A stretch of DNA of 64,000 bases, from NCBI RefSeq assembly GCF_964204645.1, contig NC_134025.1, positions 8,377,001-8,441,000 on the forward strand, read 5' to 3'. Made by a program: the position numbers and the translations under genes. The stretch comes from Tubulanus polymorphus. Lineage: Eukaryota; Nemertea; Palaeonemertea; Tubulaniformes; Tubulanidae. Each line of letters starts with the position of its first letter. Position 1 is the stretch's first letter. This document shows positions 1 to 9,800 of this stretch, piece by piece. The notes beneath the pieces were generated by a model. That model had not been told where the DNA came from. It did no database searches and saw nothing but the letters and a program-made list of their open reading frames with translations.

Positions 1-960
1 TATCCAGTGAAGGTCGATAAATCATCATCGTCATCATCCTCATCATCCAGCGACAGCGATGATGACGATAAGGATATCGATGTTAAAGCACGGATTGTCA
101 TACCGCAACCCGATATACAAGCACTTTCGCCTGAGAAAGGCCCATCGTCTTCGAGTAGTAGTGAATCCGAGGACGAAGACGGCGAGAAAACGAAACGTAA
201 CTTCAAATTGCCATCCGTTTCATTACCCAAACCTCACTGGAATAGACATGGTAAATATGAATTACCGACTGGTGACTTGCCCGACGATAAGGTCGAAATA
301 CAGGCTACGGTCGTCGAGACTCCTATTGTAGAACAAGAACGAAAATCCAGCACTAGCTCTAGCACAAGTGCTGACAGTTCCGACGATATCAAACCTGAAT
401 TTCAATCAAACGTTCAAATTCAAAAGCCCGACGTCGACGTTGAACTTCCCGAGGTGCACGCAGAGGTCGAGTTAGACAAACCAAAAATCGAAATGCCGAA
501 GCGGCCTACGCTCGATATCGGCTTCGGAAATGACGACGTTCAACAAAAGGACAGTAGCGATAGTAGTGGCAGCGATTCAGATGACGAGGAAGGCAAATTG
601 AAGAGAAAAAGTAAACTTCATATGCCCCATATCAAAATGCCAAACCTTCGCAGAGATAAAGGCTCAAAAGAGCCGAAAAATGACGACGACGTCGACGACG
701 ACAAAAAGAAAAGAAAATCGAAATTCAAAATGCCTACGTTCAATATAAAGAAACCTCATTTCGGTGGCAAGCGAGGAAAATATGATCTACCCGATAGAGA
801 AGTGCCGGAACCAGAAATCGAATTAGAGATGGCTCCACAAGACGTAAACGCCGAAGTGAAAATTGAACGAAAAACCAGTACTTCATCAGCTGAATCCGAT
901 AAAGATACACAGGTCGAAATTACAAAACCCGACATTGATTATCCAGAAATCGATATTGCG
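1..960 (+). repeat. Tandem coding repeat, copy 1 (960 bp)
   Basis: The window starts exactly at a unit boundary; the same bases recur at 961. The Asp run near 680-702 (NDDDVDDDKKK) is the longest-spaced version and accounts for the extra length. Copies probably continue upstream of the window. Confidence 0.95.
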
Positions 961-3900
961 TATCCAGTGAAGGTCGATAAATCATCATCGTCATCATCCT
1001 CATCATCCAGCGACAGCGATGATGACGATAAGGATATCGATGTTAAAGCACGGATTGTCATACCGCAACCCGATATACAAGCACTTTCGCCTGAGAAAGG
1101 CCCATCGTCTTCGAGTAGTAGTGAATCCGAGGACGAAGACGGCGAGAAAACGAAACGTAACTTCAAATTGCCATCCGTTTCATCACCAAAACCTCACTGG
1201 AATAGACATGATAAATATGAATTACCGACTGGTGACTTGCCCGACGATGAGGTCGAAATACAGGCTCCGGTCGTCGAGCCTCCAATTGTAAAACAAGAAC
1301 GCAAATCCAGCACTAGCTCTAGCACAAGTTCTGACAGTTCCGACGATATCAAACCTGAATTTCAATCAAACGTTCAAATTCAAAAGCCCGACGTCGACGT
1401 TGAACTTCCCGAGGTGCACGCAGAGGTCGAGTTAGACAAACCAAAAATCGAAATGCCGAAGCGGCCTACGCTCGATATCGGCTTCGAAAATGACGACGTT
1501 CAGCAAAAGGACAGCAGCGATAGTAGTGGCAGCGATTCAGATGACGAGGAAGGCAAATTGAAAAGCAAAAGTAAACTTCACATGCCCCATATCAAAATGC
1601 CAAACTTTCGCAGAGATAAAGGCTCAACAGAGCCGAAAAATCTCGACGACGACAAAAAGAAAAGAAAATCGAAATTCAAAATGCCTACGTTCAATATAAA
1701 GAAACCTCATTTCGGTGGCAAGCGAGGAAAATATGATCTACCCGATAGAGAGGAGCCGGAACCAGAAATCGAATTAGAGATTGCTCCACCGGACGTAAAC
1801 GCCGAAGTGAAAATTGAACGAAAAACCAGTACTTCATCAGCTGAATCCGATAAAGATACACAGGTCGAAATTACAAAACCCGACATTGATTATCCAGAAA
1901 TCGATATTGCGTTACCAGTGAAGGTCGATAAATCATCATCGTCATCATCGTCCTCATCCAGCGACAGCGACGATGACGATAAGGATATCGATGTTAAAGC
2001 ACACATTGCCATACCGCAACCCGATATACAAGCACCTTCACTTGAAAAAGGCCCATCATCTTCGAGTAGTAGTGAATCCGAGGACGAAGACGGCGAGAAA
2101 ACGAAACGTAACTTCAAATTGCCATCCGTTTCATTACTAAAACCTCACTGGAATAGACATGATAAATATGAATTACCGACTGGTGACTTGCCCGACGATG
2201 AGGTCGAAATACAGGCTCCGGTCGTCGAGCCTCCAATTGTAAAACAAGAACGCAAATCCAGCACTAGCTCTAGCACAAGTGCTGACAGTTCCGACGATAT
2301 CAAACCTGAATTTCAATCAAACGTTCAAATTCAAAAGCCCGACGTCGACGTTGAACTTCCCGAGGTGCACGCAGAGGTCGAGTTAGACAAACCAAAAATC
2401 GAAATGCCGAAGCGGCCTACGCTCGATATCGGCTTCGAAAATGACGACGTTCAACAAAAGGACAGCAGCGATAGTAGTGGCAGCTATTCAGATGACGAGG
2501 AAGGCAAATTGAAGAGAAAAAGTAAACTTCACATGCCCCATATCAAAATGCCAAACTTTCGCAGAGATAATGGCTCAAAAGAGCCGAAAGATGACGACGA
2601 CGACGACGACAAAAAGAAAAGAAAATCGAAATTCAAAATGCCTGCGTTCAATATAAAGAAACCTCATTTCGGTGGAAAGCGAGGAAAATATGATCTACCC
2701 GATAGAGAAGTGCCGGAACCAGAAATCGAATTAGAGACTGCAACACCGGACGTAAACGCCGAAGTGAAAATTGAACGAAAAACCAGTACTTCATCAGCTG
2801 AATCCGATGAAGATGCACAGGTCGAAATTACAAAACCCGACATTGATTATCCAGAAATCGATATTGCGTTACCAGTGAAGGCCGATAAATCATCATCGTC
2901 ATCATCCTCATCATCCAGCGACAGCGATGATGACGATAAGGATATCGATGTTAAAGCACGGATTGTCATACCGCAACCCGATATACAAGCACCTTCGCCT
3001 GAGAAAGTCACATCGTCTTCGAGTAGTAGTGAATCCGAGGACGAATACGGCGAGAACCGGAAACGTAACTTTAAATGTCCATCCGTTTCATTACCAAAAC
3101 CTCACGGGTATAGAAATGGTAAATATGAATTACCGACTGGTGACTTGCCCGACGATGAGGTCGAAGTACAGGCTCCGATCGTCGAGCCTCCTATTGTAAA
3201 ACAAGAACGAAAATCCAGCACTAGCTCTAGCACAAGTTCTGACAGTTCCGACGATATCAAACCTGAATTTCAATCAAACGTTCAAATTCAAAAGCCCGAC
3301 GTCGACGTTGAACTTCCCGAGGTGCACGCAGAGGTCGAGTTAGACAAACCAAAAATCGAAATGCCGAAGCGGCCTACGCTCGATATCGGCTTCGAAAATG
3401 ACGACGTTCAGCAAAAGGACAGCAGCGATAGTAGTGGCAGCGATTCAGATGACGAGGAAGGCAAATTGAAAAGCAAAAGTAAACTTCACATGCCCCATAT
3501 CAAAATGCCAAACTTTCGCAGAGATAAAGGCTTAAAAGAGCCGAAAGATGACGAAGACGACAAAAAGAAAAGAAAATCGAAATTCAAAATGCCTACGTTT
3601 AATATAAAGAAACCTCATTTCGGTGGAAAGCGAGGAAAATATGATCTACCCGATAGAGAAGTGCCGGAACCAGAAATCGAATTAGAGACTGCTCTACCGG
3701 ACGTAAACGCCGAAGTGAAAATTGAACGAAAAACCAGTACTTCATCAGCTGGTTCCGATAAAGATATAGATATCCAAATCGCACAACCCGACATTGATTA
3801 TCCTGAAATTGATCTTCTATTATCGGGCAAGACTGATATGTCATCATCTTCATCTTCATCGTCCAGCGATAGTGATTACAGGGATGATGGCGATGAAGTT

Positions 3901-6829
3901 AATCCATTAGGCCGCGATATTCATCGCCCTTATGGACTTGAGGTTTCTGATAATTCAGTACAAGTACCAACAAAGCTTTTCCGAACAGGGGATGCCGTCC
4001 CTCGGGAAAGCATTGCCCCACCAGTTTGGAGTGGAGATCTAGGAGGTACAGGCATTCACATCAAGGTACACAGTACCCCTACGTCACCAGTTTTATCTGA
4101 CTTTGAGGGTGATTCAAGAAATCCTTTATCCTTTTCAAGTCCAGATTTATACCTCGGAGATGATTCTCAGCGTTCAAATGCAGTTTCAATATCTGCTCTT
4201 GCTGCTGAGAATACCAAGAGAAAGCGGTCAAAATCATTTCTATCAAAACTTAAGGATGGATTGAAAAATGTTAATAAGAGGCGTTCGGCCGGTGAAGGTG
4301 ACTCTTTGCGTCGCAGTCAACCTGATGATTTACACCCATTATCAATGCCTCTTCAATCTTATGCTGGATCCACTCCAGATGTTAGGGCAGATGGAAAAAT
4401 CCCTTACGAAACTAAAGAGAGGGCGTCAACTTTGCCGAAAGACACGGCATTTTCTAGGTTTAAATCGAGTTTAAAGAATTTCGGCCGGCTTGGAGCATCA
4501 TATGATTTTAACCAGTATTCTACTGACTCTCCATTACCGGAAACATATAAGACACGAGTGAGTCCTAATCCACCATGTGATGATGAGGACGGTGATGATA
4601 ATGATGACTATGATACGATTGATGTTGAAGTAGATATTTCGTTAAAATTGGATGTTGAAGAACGTCGTAAGAAAACACGTTCCTCTAATTGTAAGCCATT
4701 TGAGGACTTCAAAAAATTAAGTCCGGATGACGACAACGATGATAATGGAGTAGAAGAGAACAAAGTAAGTTCTGTAACTCTTCGTAGCGATCAAGGTCGC
4801 CGTAATACAGCCAATAATTCTCCAGTCATTAAATCTAATAGTAACGGACGGCAGACCTGTGATGGAAATCAAACAGTAGCATTGATTGACGTAAGCCATG
4901 AGTGTCAATCAAATGGTATCAGCAGATCAAATTCCACGGGCACTGCCAGTCCATTACCAAAGAAATCAATCAGAAATAAGCTTAAATCAGGACTTAAAAA
5001 ATTGACGAAAACAAATAGTGGCTCGTTCGATGTACAGAAAGATGGCCACAATGATGTTGTTGTTGATACCCAATTGGCACTTAGCCTAACTGAATCTATT
5101 CCACCAGTTAGCAACTTGAAATCTACCAGAGCATCTGATTCAACTTCGTTTTCTGTTGATTCGTTGAGCGTCACTTCTTTGGAGTCCGTTGAAATCCGGG
5201 AAGAATTTAAAGATGATGGAACACGTGTTAGAGATGGATCAAACATTGAAACTGATTCATTGAACACTATTTCGACAATATCTGCTGACTCTTTGAATGG
5301 GGGATTGCGGACTTTAAGTTCTGATTCCATCGCCGTTCCAGTTCAGGCACAATCTGACATTCTTGGCGGTTCCGTTAACATTGACCCAGCCTTATATGGT
5401 ACCGATTCTGATCAGTATATTACTGATATCGAGCAACAGGTACTAAAATCACCAAAACTTAAATCCTGTATTGCGCACGCAGGCCACGGGGAATTGAAAA
5501 CAGGTCTCGTTGGTGACCATTCCAGGCATCAAAGTGGAACACAGTTTGGATACGACAATTCGCAAATACAATGCAGTCTTGGTTTAGCAGTGGTTATGGA
5601 GGAAAAACGAGTTGTGACGAAACAGCAGGACAGAATACCGTCATCTCTTAGAGCATCCTGGCTTACTGGGGTAAAAAGATCTAAGACCAATATCCAAAAT
5701 ACAAACGAAATTTCTCCCTCGGTATCTGATTTATTGCAAGACATGCACCCATACCAATCCGATAGCAGTATTCCCCCACCTCCATATCCACAGCCAATGG
5801 CTTGGTACCCAATGTACAATTATACACAAATTCCCAATATCGGATGTCCTGTGACGTCTAATGCTGCCACTCACATGTCAAATTTAGTTCCATCACTTAG
5901 CATGCTTTATCCAGAATATTACGAGTTTATTTCAAAACCAAATCCGTCTGGAGATCGAATCCCTTACATACCACAATGGGTAACCGGCCACGATTCTTTT
6001 GGAGGTTTGGCTTTATACGATGTTAATAAATTGCCAAAACAATATTTGCCTGCAAATTTCGGTCAGTTTAATTTAGCTGGTCCTATATATTATCCTACTA
6101 TTCAATCAATTGGGCATCCGATATATGTGCCACCCTGTAATAATCTTCAACAAGGTGTTAATCCCTATGCCCATTTTACGCATCATGTCCCTGATGACCC
6201 AAATTCTGAATACCGATCTTCGATTCGTAGAAGTAGCATCTGTTCCTTGCAATATCCGGATCTCATGCCTACTCAATGGCATTCAAATTTTAACATTCAG
6301 AATCCAGTATCAAATGTACATAATCCTGTTTATCATTCACCTACACAGTCATTTCAAACGTTCGAAACTCCTCCTCCACCATATTCACAACTCAACAATG
6401 GTACAACGCTTCAAGCTTCGTCTTCAAATGCATCCGATAGCAATACATTTCCGAAATGCTCATGTAGAGAGAACCAATCAAAACCTGAAGGAAAACCCTC
6501 AAATTCAATTCATATAAATCCAACTTATTCTGATTCTGATGATGATCTGTTGCTGGAATCTGATGTTCATTTTCACTGTCCAATGGCAAACAACGAGGTA
6601 GATGTTCCACGCCACTGCACTCTAACATTGAGCGTAGATTTACCTGATAAAAGTTCATCTGCTGCTTGGACATTGAATGGCGCTATTCTTCATTCATCGG
6701 GCAAACATAGAATTATATGCTTCAATAAAAGACAGTTACTGCACGTTCGAAACGTTAACACAGACGATGCTGGGTGTTATGCATGCTTCGGCGATGATTG
6801 GTCTAAAAAGACCTTCGTTAAAGTAGTGG
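1..6829 (+). CDS. Giant exon: Ser/Asp-rich AHNAK-like repeats, low-complexity linker and one Ig domain
   Basis: The frame is open from base 1 (Tyr-Pro-Val-Lys), so the GTG at base 7 is not a start and the exon continues upstream. Bases 1-3819 are four tandem units of about 318 residues. They alternate Ser/Asp runs, which look like casein kinase 2 sites, with basic modules such as KFKMPTFNIKKPHF and P/E/V/K/D-rich modules such as PDVDVELPEVHAEVELDKPK. Bases 3900-6550 are unique low-complexity sequence with three basic amphipathic motifs (near 4222, 4441 and 4951), PPPPY at 5773-5787 and 6370-6384, and a Tyr/Pro-rich stretch between them. An Ig domain fills about 6568-6829 (Trp in AAWTLNGA, corner DDAGCYAC). 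The exon ends in a phase 1 donor (gtattc at 6830), and GTGG|TT joins exon 2 as Val-Val. The repeat part resembles AHNAK and titin PEVK in composition; homology to either is not proven. Confidence 0.9.
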
Positions 6830-9800
6830 GTATTCCTCATATTCATCATCCTTATGCTTATTATATAATGCATTTCCCTTTTGCACTATGTTTAGACAAA
6901 TTATTAAATGTTTGATAACATTTTCATGCTAATGATTATTTTATTTCTAATCAGAAATTATAACTAATGTTTAATGATATCATTGACTAACTTAATGTGC
7001 GTGAAGAGTGTTTTTACATGACGACTTACTTAAATGCTGTAAATTCTTGTCATTTCTAGTTGAAAAACCCAGATTCCTCGGCCCATTAAAAGACCAACGA
7101 TGCAAGGAGAACGAAACTGTTACGTTTAAGTGCGAGACATCCAAACCTGATGTCCAAATCACCTGGCTGAAAGGCGATCAAGAATTAAAACCAAGTGATC
7201 GTATTGTCATGAAAACGGAAGGCACTGAACACACATTGACAATTCCGAAAACCCTTCTATCAGATGACTCGTCATATTCTGCAACAATCGAAAATGACAA
7301 AACAACTGCTAAATTAGAGGTGGAGGGTAAGTTTTCACCTCAAGTAGTCGCGTTCTGTGTTTGGCTGTGTTATTTCGTTTATGCACTTTTGTTGATGATA
7401 AGAAATAAGTACGGAAGTAAGGTGTTGTGAATCTTACATATGCAGTGTAGTTGAATTAACAATTTGCTCAGGAGGAATAACTACTTTGTGTTCACACATC
7501 TTCGATTTTGTATACTTAACACATTCATTGTTTTTGTAACTTGTAACATGTTGTTTTTTTGTGTTATTTTCTTACATTAGAAGTGTTGATTTAATTGCAT
7601 GTTTGGATATTAATTATTTTTCTTTCAAACCTGCTAAATGGCATGTTAACTTTTTTAAATTCCGTGAATAGATATGTTTAAGTTTTTGAGTCTTGCTGCT
7701 GTATGATATACAAAATAATGTGTCATATAATGAGATCGCCTGTAGTTTCTCCACCTTCTTTTAGATAGTATGACGACTGTAGAGGTCAATTTCTATGGCC
7801 TCGGCGAGGAAAAAACCGCCTTCTAGAAAATCCTAGTCCAGTATTGGAAGGCCCATGAGCTCATGAGCCAAATAGGACATTGTCAATACGCGAATATCTG
7901 TCATTCGGAACAAAGACGATGATAGCACAAACATATTCAGTTAGTTACCGGACTCCGTAAATGTAGTTACAATTTGACGGATATAGAGATACCATTTGAA
8001 TATCTGCATGGACCACCTTCGTATTTTGTGCATGTGATTGCTTATTTGACTTTTTGCATTTTGTATCAAAAAATATTGTTATTTATTGTTATTTGAAATA
8101 CTCATCCCCTGATTCTATGTTTAGTTAATTACTCTGTAGTCATTCAGTCAGCTATTTGATGAGAAATAGTTTGTGTGGCTTATACCCGAAGAAAAAAGCA
8201 CCTATTGCGTTACAGTTTCGTTACGAGTCTCATTTACAGTCCAGTAATGAAACATATCATATATTATATGTGTATTTGAGACAAAATATATAGATTTCAT
8301 GTATTTATATTATTTGTATATTATTTGTTCATGTATTTACATATAAAAAATTCAAATAAACGCAAAAAGATTAGATTTTGGCCACATTCTCTACATATCA
8401 TTTATAAATTTATAAAATTCTTATATTCTTATATAGATTTTGATTATATTTGCGTGTAACAGTGCTTCTTCAAATTGTGATATTTGTGTACAATAAAATG
8501 TCAAATCAATGTTTAGATTTCTATTCTATCGTATTAAGTCTAAATAAATATTTGTATTACGAATTTTCATTGTTTAAACTTGTTTTCGTTTGTACTAATA
8601 ATTGGCATTTCGCATGAGGAATAATAACGCTTATCAATCTGCATGGTTTTCAAAACGCCTGCTAAGTTGTGATATGGATTAGTTTTTTGTAATACCGCGG
8701 TACTATAAACCTCGCCTTACTCGGACATGGCCAACTCGTACTCTAGAATAACCCCGAGAAAAACTAAATCATTTTTCTGACTCCCTAACATATTTTCGTA
8801 TCCTTATTATGGCGGGCGATAACCACCAAAATATAGCATTACTTTGAAAGATAACAAAATGATGATGAAAAGATAGTGAAAAGATAGAAAATGATGATAA
8901 AAAGATAGTGAAATAATGAAAAGATAGTGAAATGGTGATAAAAAGACTTAAGATACACGGTGATAAAAAGATGCCAAAATTGTGCCGGTCCCAGCTTGTC
9001 CGCGTTAGGCGAGGTTAAAGCTTACATACACTTTCTAGAAATATACGAACATACGTAATGTAAAGTAGGACGTTGGCCCAAAAATGTGGAAACAATGCTG
9101 CTTCTCGGGTATCGCTTCAAAGCCACATTGATATCATTTAAGAAATAATCATCTCGGCCCAATCTTATAATAATTCTATGATTATATCTCAGCGGATCGA
9201 AAATTCACCAAGCCACTTACTGGAAAGAAATGTTCCGAAGGAGACACCATCACATTGGAGTGCCAGGTATCTGTCGACAATGCCGACGTGTCCTGGTTCG
9301 TTAACGGAAAAACGATTACACCGAATGATAAATACGAAATTGTCACTGATGGGAAAACACGAAAACTCATCATACACAACGCACAGCTTGATGACGAAAC
9401 GGATTATACGGCTAAATTGGAGGACAAAGCTGAAACAACTGCTCCATTAACCGTCAAAGGTAATCTATATGCATGAATTCACGATTAAAATTATGAAACT
9501 TTCAAAATATAAAAATACCGTTATCACTAATTCTGTCGATCACCTGATCCCCTGATTCGAAAGAACTCAGGAAAAAACAAGATAGCTATTTATCTTCCAT
9601 AAAAAAAGCTTTATTTGCGGTTACATGCATTAAAATATAAGGCAAGGTGCAGTTTTTAGGTAGAATTTTGACATTCTCGTAGAAAAATCTCTGGCCAAAT
9701 CTCGACCTAGAAACTGCACCTGTAATTGTAACTAGTCTTTCAGAATATTCGAATATATTACGCAACAATTTAGAATATACTGGTGTCAATCTCTTATTCA

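Larger units (their letters stand above)
7327..9192 (+). other. Long intron, 1866 bp, no gene seen
   Basis: The intron is AT-rich. It holds an inverted-repeat element (8707-9017) with an A-rich tandem repeat inside it, and three AATAAA hexamers near 8355, 8492 and 8544. I see no protein-coding exon or RNA gene in it. Confidence 0.85.

Noticed and set aside
7-9. GTG at base 7 as the start of the first protein
   Set aside because: The frame is open from base 1 and the same codons recur inside every repeat copy; this is the middle of an exon.
939-1166. Minus-strand Ser/Asp-rich reading frame (and its copy at 1890-2117)
   Set aside because: It is the reverse complement of the Ser/Asp coding repeat. 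TCA/GAT symmetry makes the other strand look Ser/Asp-rich too.
1-3819. CRISPR or satellite array
   Set aside because: The units are about 955 bp, coding throughout and without spacers.
6830-9192. Gene boundary in the long introns, making two adjacent genes
   Set aside because: Donor and acceptor phases match on both sides, Ig domains continue in the same style, and no clear promoter or first exon is visible. Not fully excluded without RNA data.
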